A DNA stretch of 40,511 nucleotides from an uncultured Lachnospiraceae bacterium (GTDB taxonomy: Bacteria; Bacillota; Clostridia; Lachnospirales; Lachnospiraceae). This document shows positions 23,421 through 32,544 of this stretch, one piece after another. Position 1 is the stretch's first letter, and every line of letters begins with the position of its first letter. Below the pieces are notes generated by a model that ran no database searches, was not told the origin of the DNA, and saw only the letters and a list, made by a program, of their open reading frames with translations. Location: assembly GCA_947574135.1 (NCBI GenBank), contig CANPIM010000030.1:1-40511 (forward strand), given 5' to 3'. Made by a program: the position numbers and the translations under genes.

Positions 23421-24665
23421 CTACTCCTCTCCTATATTCTCCAAGACTTCTTGTATCGTATGGTTCCATCCGTTTCCGTTCAAGGATTCCATTTTCCCCA
23501 TATCCAAAAGAAAGGCCGCATTTTGGGGCTGGTTTTGGTATAGACGCACCTCCCGCAGGTTTTCCCCCTCTTCTGTGTTTATCAGGGGGGTATATTCCAC
23601 CAGGATAATCACATCTGGATCCCCGTCCTGATCATAATCAGAAAAGCTTACGGCAAGTATCTCCCGAAAGGTTTGTCCTCTTCGGAAGTTATCCTCCTCC
23701 ACATAGGGAAAGGTATAGATGGTCTCCCCCTCCCTTGTGAGGGTGAAAAGCGCGTCCTCGGTGGCATTGCGGCTTGGATCCGGGGCATAGGATACAAATT
23801 CTACCCTACCCCACCCATCCAGCTCCGTCGAAAAGCTTTGCTCGTCTATTTTCCAGATTTCTCTGGAATAAACCAGATCCTCTGCATAGGTATTGGACAG
23901 AAAGCGGTAATCATTTCTATATTTTTCCAACCTAAGCCGGCAGGGAGAAATCATGGGATCATACAACCCGTCTCCAGGCACACAATCCAGCTCATAGGTT
24001 CCATCCTCCAGCTGCCGTCCATCCACACAGGTGAAATGCATGTAATTGGTGTCCCCGTGCTCATAGACATAAATGTCAAATTCCGGAAGATAAAGCCAGG
24101 TAAAGGGCCGCCCCATTTCCTTTAGGGTGAGCCCAAGCTTCTGCTCCAAAAATCCATTGATTTGGCTTGTGGTAAGCCGGGTACAGTCCGTGTAAATCTC
24201 CTCCTGCCCGGTGGCCTTTAAATAGGCCCGTTCCTCCTCCGGACTTAGCGGCTTGCAATGTAACCCGGCTCCGCTGTAAAAAACCTCCCCCAGATTTACA
24301 TTCTGGGGCCTGTCATACTGAGACAAGAGAAAGCCGTAATTTCCATAGTTGGAGCCCTGATTGATCCAGATAGTAAAGTCCTGAAGCTCTTGCTTGGTCA
24401 GATCCCGGCGTTTTTGGGACAGTGGCGGCTCCCCTTGGTCTGCTGTGGTACCGCCGCCAGTGGGAGAAGCCTGCCCAGACGGATCGTCGCTTTTGGAAAG
24501 ACGTTCTTGTGCAGCCAAGTGATTTTTTCCATCTGTATCTTCCCGAGAGGCTTCCTCCCCCGGATTTTCAGAAATGGGAGCTGGCTGCTTTCCGCATCCG
24601 GCCAGAAAAAGTAGAACCCCAGCGAAAACCAGCACAAATCCTTTCTGTAACCTCTTTGTTATCAA
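23421..24665 (-). CDS. Lipoprotein with calcium-binding-like repeat, function unknown
   Basis: This encodes 414 residues from a TTG at 24665 behind AAGGAGAGAG. The lipobox is FLAGC (Cys about 25), followed by a Ser/Pro/Gly-rich linker of about 70 residues. The folded part is Tyr- and Asp-rich. DYDQDGDPDVIIL near residue 345 is an EF-hand-like or VCBS/FG-GAP-like calcium loop. It would face the outside of the membrane. It ends 4 bp before the radical SAM gene, so it is probably part of that operon. No homologue is recognised. Confidence 0.8.
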   Translation of the reverse strand: MITKRLQKGFVLVFAGVLLFLAGCGKQPAPISENPGEEASREDTDGKNHLAAQERLSKSDDPSGQASPTGGGTTADQGEPPLSQKRRDLTKQELQDFTIWINQGSNYGNYGFLLSQYDRPQNVNLGEVFYSGAGLHCKPLSPEEERAYLKATGQEEIYTDCTRLTTSQINGFLEQKLGLTLKEMGRPFTWLYLPEFDIYVYEHGDTNYMHFTCVDGRQLEDGTYELDCVPGDGLYDPMISPCRLRLEKYRNDYRFLSNTYAEDLVYSREIWKIDEQSFSTELDGWGRVEFVSYAPDPSRNATEDALFTLTREGETIYTFPYVEEDNFRRGQTFREILAVSFSDYDQDGDPDVIILVEYTPLINTEEGENLREVRLYQNQPQNAAFLLDMGKMESLNGNGWNHTIQEVLENIGEE

Positions 24666-24701
24666 TGCACTCTCTCCTTTGTGTCTCCATATATAACGGA
24701 A

Positions 24702-25049
24702 CTACAGCATATCCCCGGAGGTATCCTGAAGCTCCTCAGTCTCGAAACCCTCCTCCGTGATCTCAATCTGCTCCATAATACCTGCCAACAGGTTGTCAAT
24801 GGGAAGCGACTGGGTCATGTCCTTCTGAATTTCTGCCAGAATCTCCTGGCTGTCCAGACTGTACAGAGATTTGCCCGTGTAATCCAACAGCACGTAGCCC
24901 AAAAATAAAACCAGGCTAATATAAAACTGAATCCGAAACCACACCGTTCCCTGAGGGACATCCGGGTTCTCTCCTCTGTAGGAATGATAATTTCCATATG
25001 CCTGCTGCTCCAAAAGCATTTTGCGGTATTGTCCCGCCTCTCTTGCCAT
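24702..25049 (-). CDS. Small membrane protein of unknown function
   Basis: This encodes 115 residues. A basic N-terminal segment is followed by one helix (about residues 40-57, FYISLVLFLGYVLLDY) and an acidic tail of about 50 residues. It lies 36 bp ahead of the lipoprotein gene in the same direction, so the two may work together at the membrane. I do not recognise a family. Confidence 0.7.
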   Translation of the reverse strand: MAREAGQYRKMLLEQQAYGNYHSYRGENPDVPQGTVWFRIQFYISLVLFLGYVLLDYTGKSLYSLDSQEILAEIQKDMTQSLPIDNLLAGIMEQIEITEEGFETEELQDTSGDML

Positions 25050-25118
25050 ATCTTTTCCCTTTCTTTTCCGCCAAAGACTTCTATCTCATTTTATGCGGAA
25101 AAAAAGGAGAACATGCCG

Positions 25119-25718
25119 TTAAATGGAAATGGCCAGCATCACATGCATAATCAGCTCCTCCCTGGTAAGCTCCGGATACCGTTCATCCGGGGTAAAGGGA
25201 ATCTCCTCTTTTTCTGTTTTGGCTGCCAGAGCATCCACCCGTTCCAGATAATGCTTTAGAACTGTGAAAATTTTAACATTCTGTCGAAGGCCATTGTCCT
25301 TTAAAATTTTCCGGATATGAGTTTCCGCTCCCCGAACGTCCAGATCTCTCTTGGTGGTGTAGCCCACCAGATGGCCTCCAGAGATGACCAGGCTGTCAAT
25401 GGGATAATTTTTCTCATAGGTGGTCAGCACCAGCTCGTACAAATGCGTGAAAGGCTCCACATGGGGATGAATGCTTTCATGCAGGGAGGGCTCCATGGAT
25501 TTTCGCGGCAAAAACATAATAAGATTCACCAGCTCCTTGCAGGCGGGAAGGGATCCCACCATGCCGATAACAGCCAGGAGATTGATTTTTTCATTGGTGC
25601 TTAAAAGCCCCACGGCCACTAGAGCCAGAGGCAGTGAGAAAAAAATCAAGGTTTTCAAAGCCTGTCTTTTTTTGTGATTGGCTGTATAGCCATAGGAACC
25701 TTTTTCTATTTTCTTCAT
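25119..25718 (-). CDS. Conserved-looking membrane protein of unknown function
   Basis: This encodes 199 residues. Two N-terminal helices (about 24-42 and 45-70) are followed by a soluble domain of about 125 residues with ordered strands and helices (PIDSLVISGGHLVGYTTKR, DVRGAETHIRKILKDNGLRQ). It may be a membrane-tethered cytoplasmic domain. AAAGGA lies 13 bases upstream of the ATG, a weak site. Its place in this series of membrane genes gives no clear functional clue. Confidence 0.7.
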   Translation of the reverse strand: MKKIEKGSYGYTANHKKRQALKTLIFFSLPLALVAVGLLSTNEKINLLAVIGMVGSLPACKELVNLIMFLPRKSMEPSLHESIHPHVEPFTHLYELVLTTYEKNYPIDSLVISGGHLVGYTTKRDLDVRGAETHIRKILKDNGLRQNVKIFTVLKHYLERVDALAAKTEKEEIPFTPDERYPELTREELIMHVMLAISI

Positions 25719-25817
25719 GGCTTGTCTCTTTCCTTTGTGATTTTACCTAACATCTTAACACCTTTTTTAAAAAACCTCAACCGAAAATCCCGCTTCCGGG
25801 TGAATTCTGTTTTTTTC

Positions 25818-26330
25818 CTAGCCTCTGTCATAATTTTGAAACCATTTGATCAAAAGAGCCCTGGCCCGACTCTCCGGTATCCAAAAACAAAAGCTAGGAA
25901 ACAGCCACCCCATAAGGAGCACCAGGACTGCCGTAAAAATGGCGTGCAGAGGCGCCTGCCCGGAAAACAGAATACCCAGACAGAAAAATAGCGCCAGGGT
26001 CAGCCAGACACCCATAAAAATCAGAAAAAAGGGATAGGGCTGGGCCGTTATCCGAATGACACAGCCCTCCTCCTTTCTGGCAATGTCTCCCTTGATCCGG
26101 GGAAGAAAGCTGTTTCGGGCGCCGCTAATGGGAAAAATGGTAAAGGAGCTGTAGCCAAGCGTTCCATGAAAGAGCTTGCGGCTTTCCAGGGAAAGATTTC
26201 TCTCCACCAGGCCGTCCATAACAAGCCGCACCTCCTCCAGGGACAGCCTTGTGTGAATGGAAAAGCTGTCAAAGGGAAGCACATGAAATTCCAGCTTGTA
26301 GGTGATGGGAATGGGATGATATGATTTCAC
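25818..26330 (-). CDS. Two-helix membrane protein of unknown function
   Basis: This encodes 170 residues from a GTG at 26330 behind AAAGGAG. An N-terminal soluble part of about 95 residues is followed by two helices (FFLIFMGVWLTLALFFCLGI and a second near 130-150) and a short Arg-rich tail (ESRARALLIKWF). No family is recognised. It is co-oriented with the next three genes but separated by about 100 bp. Confidence 0.65.
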   Translation of the reverse strand: MKSYHPIPITYKLEFHVLPFDSFSIHTRLSLEEVRLVMDGLVERNLSLESRKLFHGTLGYSSFTIFPISGARNSFLPRIKGDIARKEEGCVIRITAQPYPFFLIFMGVWLTLALFFCLGILFSGQAPLHAIFTAVLVLLMGWLFPSFCFWIPESRARALLIKWFQNYDRG

Positions 26331-26455
26331 AGACGAATGCTCCTTTGTTGGTTTTTTATTTAAGGCTATTTTACCATTTTGTCAGGAGGATTTCCAGCAG
26401 AATCCCCTTTCTCTGTCAGAAGCTTTCTTTGCCAGAGTTCCTCTATTCAAATGGC

Positions 26456-26484
26456 AAAAAAGTGACGGTTTCCCGCCACTTTTT
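26456..26484 (-). terminator. Terminator of the sigma factor / DUF4179 operon
   Basis: On the minus strand AAAAAGTGGCGG pairs with CCGTCACTTTTT around a GAAA tetraloop with one G-T pair, ending in a T6 run (26461-26456). A-rich and T-rich flanks make it usable in both directions. It lies about 65 bp after the DUF4179 stop. Confidence 0.85.
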
Positions 26485-26548
26485 CAAATTTCCAATATTT
26501 TACAGTTTCATTCCTCTGTGATAAAGAATTTTGTCAAAGGCCAAGGTG

Positions 26549-27748
26549 TCAATCTAAAACCGGCACATAGATGGCAAAGGTGGCCGTTCCGTCTGCATTC
26601 TTGGTCCAGACTTCTATCACCAGATCCGAAAGGCCGTCCTCCGAGTAGTTGTACCCACCAATGGCCATGGTTTTATCACTTCCCTTAGGGAACAAGGTAT
26701 CCATCCAGTTATAAGCCCCTCCGCTTGCATAATTGTCTCCGTTGGGATCTCCATATTCCCAGGAAGCCGAAACGGCATTGTCCTTATCCGGAGTGCAGGT
26801 CTGAACCGTGGATTCCACTCGTTTAACCAGACTTTCATCCAGGAAAAGCTCCGGATTTTCCTCAAGCTTGCTTATAAAATCCTCCACAGCCAAATCATTT
26901 TCATCCATTTCCAGAGGCTCATCCGGAGTCTCCCATTCCTCATGAAGCGCCTTTAAATAGGCCTCTGCCGCCTGGGGATCGCCCTTGGAGGCATCCATGG
27001 GAACGGAAAACAGCGCATTCAGCCCTGTATAGGCTTCATTTCTTGTGATTTCTCCTGTGGCCTCGTCAAAGCAATAGGCCTCATTGTTATAAAAGGTGCC
27101 GTCGCTAATGCCCAGATAAATTCCTCTGTCCGCAAAGATTTCAATATTATCCATCTCCGTAATCCGGTACAAAATCCCATCCTGCATAAATTCCGTATAG
27201 CCACCTCCCATGCTCATAAGACTGTAGGTGCCAGGATCCAGTCCCCGAATATAGGGGGAAACATAAAAGCTTTCCTGTCCATACGCCTCATCGCTGGTAT
27301 CAGGCATGGGAGTACCATCCGCCCGCTCAATGGCAGTCACCGTATAGATGCGGTCGCTTTCCACATTCCCCTGGGAGTCTGTGGGAATGTATTTGCTGAG
27401 GTTATCTCCTGCCACAAGTCCCAAAAGCGTCACCCGAAAGCCGCCATATTCCTGGGTTTCCTGGATACTAATGGCATCCTCGCCCAAAAAGGCCTGGGAG
27501 AGCTTCCCATCCTTATTTCTATCCGCCACCTGGGACGGGCTTAAATACCGGTAGGCGGCTCCCACAGTAAGCGTACCAAAAACCAGAACCATCGATGCCA
27601 CTAAAATTGCCGTGGGAACCCCTTTTTTTCTTTTTGCCATAAATCTCCTCTCCTTTGCACGCTCAAGAAGCTTCTGATTCAGCTGTGCGTCCGGATCATT
27701 TGCAGGAGCCAGTGCCTGCCTTAAGATATCATCCAATTTTCTGTTCAT
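26549..27748 (-). CDS. DUF4179-type membrane protein, probable anti-sigma factor
   Basis: This encodes 399 residues. A cytoplasmic N-terminus of about 42 residues (MNRKLDDILRQALAPANDPDAQL) precedes one transmembrane helix (about 43-65), then a large outside domain. The start overlaps the end of the sigma factor gene by 20 bases. DUF4179 proteins in Clostridia are typically paired with such sigma factors and are thought to hold them at the membrane. DRNKDGKLSQAF looks like a calcium loop. The signal sensed is unknown. Confidence 0.78.
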   Translation of the reverse strand: MNRKLDDILRQALAPANDPDAQLNQKLLERAKERRFMAKRKKGVPTAILVASMVLVFGTLTVGAAYRYLSPSQVADRNKDGKLSQAFLGEDAISIQETQEYGGFRVTLLGLVAGDNLSKYIPTDSQGNVESDRIYTVTAIERADGTPMPDTSDEAYGQESFYVSPYIRGLDPGTYSLMSMGGGYTEFMQDGILYRITEMDNIEIFADRGIYLGISDGTFYNNEAYCFDEATGEITRNEAYTGLNALFSVPMDASKGDPQAAEAYLKALHEEWETPDEPLEMDENDLAVEDFISKLEENPELFLDESLVKRVESTVQTCTPDKDNAVSASWEYGDPNGDNYASGGAYNWMDTLFPKGSDKTMAIGGYNYSEDGLSDLVIEVWTKNADGTATFAIYVPVLD

Positions 27749-28265
27749 CCAGAATCCCCTCCAATTCTTTTTGCAGCAGCCCCTTGGCCCGGTATAAACG
27801 AGTTTTCACAGTGCCCTGGGGCATTTCCAGAATGCGGGCAATCTCTCCCAGGTGCAGACCCTCCATGTAAAAGAGAATGATGGGCAGCCGATATTTTTCC
27901 GGCAGCTTCCTGACGGCCCTTTGCACCAGCTCTTGTTCTTCCTTTGTGATCAGCTGATCTTCCAGGGCCTTTTCCCTGGATGGAATTCCTGTCACCACCT
28001 CCTCCGAAGATATTGCAGGCCCTGTAATTTTTTGTCTCCAGGCCAGCTTCCGCTTTCGGTTGCTCCAGATATGGACGGCCACTGACAATAAATAGCTTTT
28101 TGGATTTTTTGTAAAATCCAGCTGCTCCCGGACCTCAAGAATCTTAAGAAAGGTATCCTGATATAAGTCGTCCGCCTCCTGGCGACTGCGGGTCAGGTAC
28201 AGACAAAAGGAATAGATATCCCTTCCGTAATCCCGAATACACGCTTCCAGCGTTTCCAGTTTCAT
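27729..28265 (-). CDS. ECF-type sigma-70 family RNA polymerase sigma factor
   Basis: This encodes 178 residues with only the two core domains. Region 2 covers about 10-75 (DIYSFCLYLTRSRQEADDLYQDTFLK) and region 4 about 115-170 (LPEKYRLPIILFYMEGLHLGEIARILEMPQGTVKTRLYRAK). It should direct polymerase to a small set of genes under control of its membrane-bound partner. A TGAAAC-type element upstream suggests autoregulation. Confidence 0.93.
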   Translation of the reverse strand: MKLETLEACIRDYGRDIYSFCLYLTRSRQEADDLYQDTFLKILEVREQLDFTKNPKSYLLSVAVHIWSNRKRKLAWRQKITGPAISSEEVVTGIPSREKALEDQLITKEEQELVQRAVRKLPEKYRLPIILFYMEGLHLGEIARILEMPQGTVKTRLYRAKGLLQKELEGILDEQKIG

Positions 28266-28343
28266 GTGCGTTTCCTCTGCTCTTGTTTTCTTTCATTTCT
28301 GTCAGACGTCTGAAGGAAAAGACGTTTTTGTCTTTCACTTTTA

Positions 28344-28371
28344 TAGTGTCATAAGGAGAAAAAAGGTTTCA
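28344..28371 (-). promoter_or_regulatory. Possible ECF-type promoter of the sigma factor operon
   Basis: On the minus strand TGAAACCTTTT begins at 28371, typical of ECF -35 elements (TGAAAC). About 16 bp later is TGACAC, which does not match the common CGTC -10. TATAAA close by could instead serve a housekeeping promoter. Autoregulation is a guess. Confidence 0.35.
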
Positions 28372-28405
28372 GAAATTTTCCGGTAATTCTTTTGTTTCTA
28401 TATGA

Positions 28406-28437
28406 GAAAAAACAACGGCCCGATACACACCGAGCCG
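28406..28437 (-). terminator. Terminator after the DUF1537 kinase gene
   Basis: On the minus strand CGGCTCG (28437-28431) pairs with CGGGCCG (28422-28416) with one G-T pair, followed by TTGTTTTTTC. It lies about 30 bp after the stop codon. Confidence 0.75.
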
Positions 28438-28466
28438 CTGCCGTATAAATCCATGCTGTCAAAGGA

Positions 28467-29915
28467 TTAGCTGTCAAAGGAATCTATTTCCATCAGAATC
28501 TCCACAGCCTCCCGCAGGGTGCTGGCCTCCCCCACATTTCCGGGAAAGATCACATAGGGGGTGCTGGGGAACTTGCTCTCCGGCCCTGTCTGCCAGACCG
28601 GAATGCCGGGACGAATCTGTCCCATTACCCGGGCACAGGTTACGCCGAGAGCCTTGGTGCCCACGTCGCTGGAGGTAATACCTCCCTTGGCAATGACAAA
28701 GGCCGGAGTAATGGAGAGATCTCCCACCAGGCGCTGAACTCCATCACTGATTTTTACACTGCGCACAAGAGCCTCCTCCGGTGAGTCATTCTCCACGGCC
28801 AAAAGCTTTCGCTCCGTAAAGCATACGGCTGTCCGCCCGCTTTTTATAATGCGCTCCTCCTCAGCCACACACCGGGCCACCTCCCTATAAAAGGCCTCAT
28901 CTCCTGCAAGAACCAGGCTGGAACGAAATTCCACAGGCTCCACATAGGGCAGCTTTAAAAGCTCCTCCAGCTGGGCGGTGGTCTTGGCCGTATGGCTTCC
29001 CACCGCAACCACGCCTCCGTAGCTGGTGGTGAGGGTTACCATATCCCTTCGTGTGAGAAGGGGCTGATCCGAAATGCCCCCGGCCACCTTCACAAAGCCA
29101 GCCGCCGTGCGGAACATAAAGTGCTTTCCCTTTCCCATGGCCCGGTAGAGGGCGATGACAAAGGCCTTTACATCACAGTAATCCACCGCGTTGACGCAGA
29201 CCTTGCCAAAATCCTTTACGGAGAGTAAAAGCTCCTCCACCTTATCCAGGTCCCCATTGCGCAGTAATTCCAGGGGAATACAGGTTACCTGGGAGGCCTT
29301 GTAGGAGCCCCCGGTCTTTTCTTCTATATAGGAGGGCAAATCCGAATGGCTGTAGCCAAAGGTCTTATCCTGGGCAAATTCCGTCTGCGCCGCAGGTACC
29401 AGCTCCTCCCCATATTTTACATAGTGTACGTTTCCAATGGTAAAGCGTCCGCCCTCCAAAAAGAAGGGAAAGAGAACCTCTCCGTCCACTGTGCAGCCCT
29501 CTCTTTCCAGCCCCTCCCGAAGAAGCTGGGTTTCCAGGGGATAGTGCCCCCGGAGTGTGGAATCACTTCGGGAAATGTAGAGATACGGCTTCCCGGTTTT
29601 TTTTGCTGCGGCTGCCACGCTTTCTATGATTTCCTTATGAATCCTTGTGGTCTCTGCCTGGGTCATCCCCCGGCTGTTGGTAAGAATATAGAACAAACGT
29701 TCTTTCTCAGCAAAGGCCTGCTCCATGGACTCCCGGGTCCAGTTGGTGTAAACATTTACATCGTGAACCGTCTGCACCCCGGTGGGATCGTCGTCCAGCA
29801 CCACAAGCTTTATCTGCTGCTTTTTCAGCTCTTTTGCAAGCAGGGCCTCAAGCAGGGCCTCATCCGGCTCCGGATAGGACGTTAACACAGAGGCAGGCAG
29901 AATTTCTTTTTTCAT
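28467..29915 (-). CDS. DUF1537-family four-carbon acid sugar kinase (OtnK/LtnK-like)
   Basis: These kinases phosphorylate four-carbon acid sugars such as 3-oxo-tetronate or threonate derivatives. This encodes 482 residues. The N-terminal domain has VVLDDDPTGVQTVHDV and ILTNSRGM, and RSDSTLRGHYPLE. The C-terminal nucleotide-binding part has VVAVGSHTAKTT, FVIAKGGITSSDVG and FPGNVGE. All are family hallmarks. It is 5 bp downstream of a GarR-like dehydrogenase gene and shares its promoter. The exact substrate cannot be read. Confidence 0.9.
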   Translation of the reverse strand: MKKEILPASVLTSYPEPDEALLEALLAKELKKQQIKLVVLDDDPTGVQTVHDVNVYTNWTRESMEQAFAEKERLFYILTNSRGMTQAETTRIHKEIIESVAAAAKKTGKPYLYISRSDSTLRGHYPLETQLLREGLEREGCTVDGEVLFPFFLEGGRFTIGNVHYVKYGEELVPAAQTEFAQDKTFGYSHSDLPSYIEEKTGGSYKASQVTCIPLELLRNGDLDKVEELLLSVKDFGKVCVNAVDYCDVKAFVIALYRAMGKGKHFMFRTAAGFVKVAGGISDQPLLTRRDMVTLTTSYGGVVAVGSHTAKTTAQLEELLKLPYVEPVEFRSSLVLAGDEAFYREVARCVAEEERIIKSGRTAVCFTERKLLAVENDSPEEALVRSVKISDGVQRLVGDLSITPAFVIAKGGITSSDVGTKALGVTCARVMGQIRPGIPVWQTGPESKFPSTPYVIFPGNVGEASTLREAVEILMEIDSFDS

Positions 29916-29920
29916 GATTT

Positions 29921-30838
29921 TTATTCCTCCTGGCAGATAGTGGAAAGGGTCAGATCAGACTGAACCGTGACGCCGGCCAGCTGCTCGAAATATTGGACAA
30001 TGCCTGCATGGTCGTCTCCCATATGACCACCCACCTTCAAAGCCTGAAGAATCTCAAAGAGACCGGCCGTAAGAGGCAGGGGCACGTCCAGTTCGTGGGC
30101 AGTGTTGATAACATTTTTAATGTCCTTGTGATTGATGGTAATGGTTCCGCCGGGCTTAAAATTCCGGGCGCACATCATGGGAGCCTTGGCCTCCAGCACG
30201 GCGCTTCCGGCCAGACCGCCCCGGATAGCCTGAAAGACCTTCATGGGATCCGCCTCCGCCTTAGTAGCCAGCACCAGAGCCTCGGATACGGCGGCAATGC
30301 CCATGTTTACAATGATTTGATTGGCCAGCTTGGTGACGCTTCCGGTGCCGGAGCCGCCGATGAGCACATGACTGCTTCCCATAATCTCAAAATAGGGAGC
30401 CAGCCGGTTGAAGTCAGCCTCTTCCCCGCCGCACATAATGGCCAGGGTTCCCGCAATGGCCCCCGGCTCTCCGCCGCTTACCGGCGCATCCACAAAGCCA
30501 ACGCCCTGTTCCTTTAGCTTTTCATAGCAGGTCCGGCTCTCCGTGGGGGTTACGCTGGACAGATCGCAGACAAGCTTTCCCGCTGCCATGGCCTTCGCCA
30601 GTCCCTGCGGCCCAAACAACACGCTCTGCACAATGGCTCCGTTTGGCAGAATGGTGAACACAATGTCGCATTCCCGTCCAATCTCCTCATAAGTGCCCTC
30701 CACAGCGCCCAAGGCCGTAAGCTCCGCCACGGCTGCAGGATTCAAATCTGCCACCATCAGTTCCACCTGGCCCTTGATCAGGTTCTTGGCCATAGGCCGG
30801 CCCATAATGCCAAGGCCAATAAATCCAACTCGTTTCAT
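29921..30838 (-). CDS. GarR/LtnD-like 3-hydroxyacid dehydrogenase
   Basis: This encodes 305 residues. The NAD(P)-binding start VGFIGLGIMGRPMAKNL is followed by the family signature FVDAPVSGGEPGA and the catalytic lysine region GSVTKLANQ. Family members reduce tartronate semialdehyde to glycerate (GarR) or oxidise L-threonate or D-erythronate (LtnD). Pairing with a DUF1537 kinase favours the tetronate role: oxidation followed by phosphorylation. Expression is probably controlled by the GntR protein encoded divergently. Confidence 0.9.
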   Translation of the reverse strand: MKRVGFIGLGIMGRPMAKNLIKGQVELMVADLNPAAVAELTALGAVEGTYEEIGRECDIVFTILPNGAIVQSVLFGPQGLAKAMAAGKLVCDLSSVTPTESRTCYEKLKEQGVGFVDAPVSGGEPGAIAGTLAIMCGGEEADFNRLAPYFEIMGSSHVLIGGSGTGSVTKLANQIIVNMGIAAVSEALVLATKAEADPMKVFQAIRGGLAGSAVLEAKAPMMCARNFKPGGTITINHKDIKNVINTAHELDVPLPLTAGLFEILQALKVGGHMGDDHAGIVQYFEQLAGVTVQSDLTLSTICQEE

Positions 30839-30903
30839 ACTTTTTTCGCTCCTTTTTTATGTAATTATTTATTTTTTTTTCCATCTTTTATCTTGTTAGT
30901 TAC

Positions 30904-30932
30904 ATTATATGGCATACCGGTATGCCAGTCAA
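30904..30932 (-). promoter_or_regulatory. GarR-kinase operon promoter with a palindromic operator in its spacer
   Basis: On the minus strand TTGACT (30932-30927) and TATAAT (30909-30904) are 17 bp apart. The 18-bp perfect palindrome TGGCATACCGGTATGCCA (30910-30927) fills the whole spacer. FCD-type GntR regulators bind palindromes of this kind (TGG-TA-CCA type). The GntR gene lies 177 bp away, divergently. Confidence 0.85.
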
Positions 30933-31025
30933 GAGAAAATTTTAAAATTTGAAAAAACAAACGAAAGCAATCCTGTTCCATGTATGCATTATATCATATT
31001 TCACCAATTTTACAACGTTCTTCCC

Positions 31026-31054
31026 TTGCACTTTCCCCATCAGAAAGCTATAAT
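31026..31054 (+). promoter_or_regulatory. Promoter of the GntR regulator gene
   Basis: TTGCAC (31026-31031), 17-bp spacer and a perfect TATAAT (31049-31054), 50 bases before the ATG. No copy of the 30910 palindrome is here, so the regulator may not strongly control itself. Confidence 0.8.
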
Positions 31055-31103
31055 GTGTATGAATAGCCAGTCCCAGGAAAAATAACAGAGGAGATTTTCA
31101 TCC

Positions 31104-31778
31104 ATGATTTCAAAATCTACCAATTTAAAAGAAACTGCCTATGAACACATTAAGGAGCTGATGCTGGGCGGAAAGCTTAAGCAGGACGTGATCTATTCCG
31201 AGCGAAAGATCAGCATGGAAATCGGCGTATCCCGTACTCCCTTTCATGCGGCTCTCCAACAGCTGGAGCAGGACGGCTACATTGATATCCTTCCCAGCCG
31301 GGGATTTGTCCTGCGCAAGCTTACCTATCAGGACATTGTGGAGACCTACGAGGTCCGTTCTGCTGTGGAATTTTACTGTGCCTATGCCCTGGCCAGGGAT
31401 TATCAAAAAGGGGAAGGGGCCGATACGGTGGAGGCTTTGAAGGAGACGCTGGACAGACAGCGGGTGATTGCAGAAACCAGCGGAGATATTGAGGAATTTA
31501 TGAATTGCGATCTGAAATTTCATACCCTGATTGTCAACTATAAGAAGAATCAAACTTTGCGCTATGCCTTCCTCTCCCACATTTATAAGATTAAGCATCT
31601 GGCCAATAACTCTCTGGAGCATGAGGGCCGTGTGGAGCGAACCGTTTTGGAGCATCAGGGAATCGTGGATGCCATTGTAAAGGGGGATGTGGACCAGCTT
31701 TTAGCCGCCACCATGCTCCATTTTGACAATTCCCAGGCACTGGATCTGGAGGATCTGGAAAATTCCCCAAAAGCATAA
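31104..31778 (+). CDS. GntR-family (FCD domain) transcriptional regulator
   Basis: This encodes 224 residues. A winged helix covers about 5-75 (YEHIKELMLGGKL, ERKISMEIGVSRTPFHAALQQLEQDGYID). The FCD effector domain follows (about 85-215), with possible metal ligands in DLKFHTLIV and HQGIVDAI. It probably represses the dehydrogenase/kinase operon and is relieved by an acid sugar. Convergent with the SDR gene, with only 22 bp between the two stops. Confidence 0.92.
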   Translation: MISKSTNLKETAYEHIKELMLGGKLKQDVIYSERKISMEIGVSRTPFHAALQQLEQDGYIDILPSRGFVLRKLTYQDIVETYEVRSAVEFYCAYALARDYQKGEGADTVEALKETLDRQRVIAETSGDIEEFMNCDLKFHTLIVNYKKNQTLRYAFLSHIYKIKHLANNSLEHEGRVERTVLEHQGIVDAIVKGDVDQLLAATMLHFDNSQALDLEDLENSPKA

Positions 31779-31800
31779 AAGATTGTATTTTAAAATGAGC

Positions 31801-32544
31801 TTACAGAAACCGGCTGAAAAACCGCACAAGCTTCATGGCTCCCCCATAAAGGGAAAGGGCTTTACCCGCCTGGGCGTCCAGAAGCGCTCGTCTCACCACA
31901 GGCTTTGGACTTGCCAGAAAGGGTCGCTTCCACCAGGGCAGGGCAATGCCGCCATGGGCAAAAAATTCTGTGTCCACCGGTCCAGGACACACGCTGGTAA
32001 CGGTAATGCCCCTTCCTCTCAGCTCCCGCCCAAGAGCCCGGGAAAAGGAAACTACATAAGCCTTCCCGGCCCCGTACACCGCAAACTTGGGCTGTGGCAA
32101 AAAGGCAGATCCGGAGGCCAGCTGCAAAACACGGCTGCCCCGGCTTAGGTAGGGAAGGCAGATAAGCGTTATCTGCGTCAGCGCCCGGCAATTTAAATCC
32201 ACCATCTGGAGCTGCTCCCTCAGGCCTAAATGGGCAGCAGGACCATAGGCTCCCACTCCGGCCCCGTTGACCAGCAGGCGGATGCAGGGCCTTTGGATTT
32301 CCAGAAGCTCCCGAAGCCTTTTCATATCCTCTTCGTCACACAGATCCATGGGCAATATGCGCAGAATAGGAGTTCTCTCCCCAGGGACTTTCCTTTCCTG
32401 TAATTCCAGAGCGGTCGTTTTCAGCCTTTCCAAATTGCGGGCAATCATCCAGATTTCATCCAAAGATCTATAGGTCCCATGAATCTGTTCTGCAAATTCT
32501 TTTCCCATACCGGAGGAGGCTCCGGTGACAATGGCGATTTTCAT
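31801..32544 (-). CDS. Short-chain dehydrogenase/reductase
   Basis: This encodes 247 residues. The cofactor motif is VTGASSGMGKE and NGAGVGAYG follows the fourth strand. The catalytic set is Ser (LASGSAF), Tyr and Lys in YGAGKAY. CPGPVDTEF is also typical. The ATG overlaps the end of the broken AraC regulator gene, so the two formed a unit. Substrate unknown; the C-terminus (GGAMKLVRFFSRFL) is hydrophobic/basic and may touch the membrane. Confidence 0.9.
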   Translation of the reverse strand: MKIAIVTGASSGMGKEFAEQIHGTYRSLDEIWMIARNLERLKTTALELQERKVPGERTPILRILPMDLCDEEDMKRLRELLEIQRPCIRLLVNGAGVGAYGPAAHLGLREQLQMVDLNCRALTQITLICLPYLSRGSRVLQLASGSAFLPQPKFAVYGAGKAYVVSFSRALGRELRGRGITVTSVCPGPVDTEFFAHGGIALPWWKRPFLASPKPVVRRALLDAQAGKALSLYGGAMKLVRFFSRFL

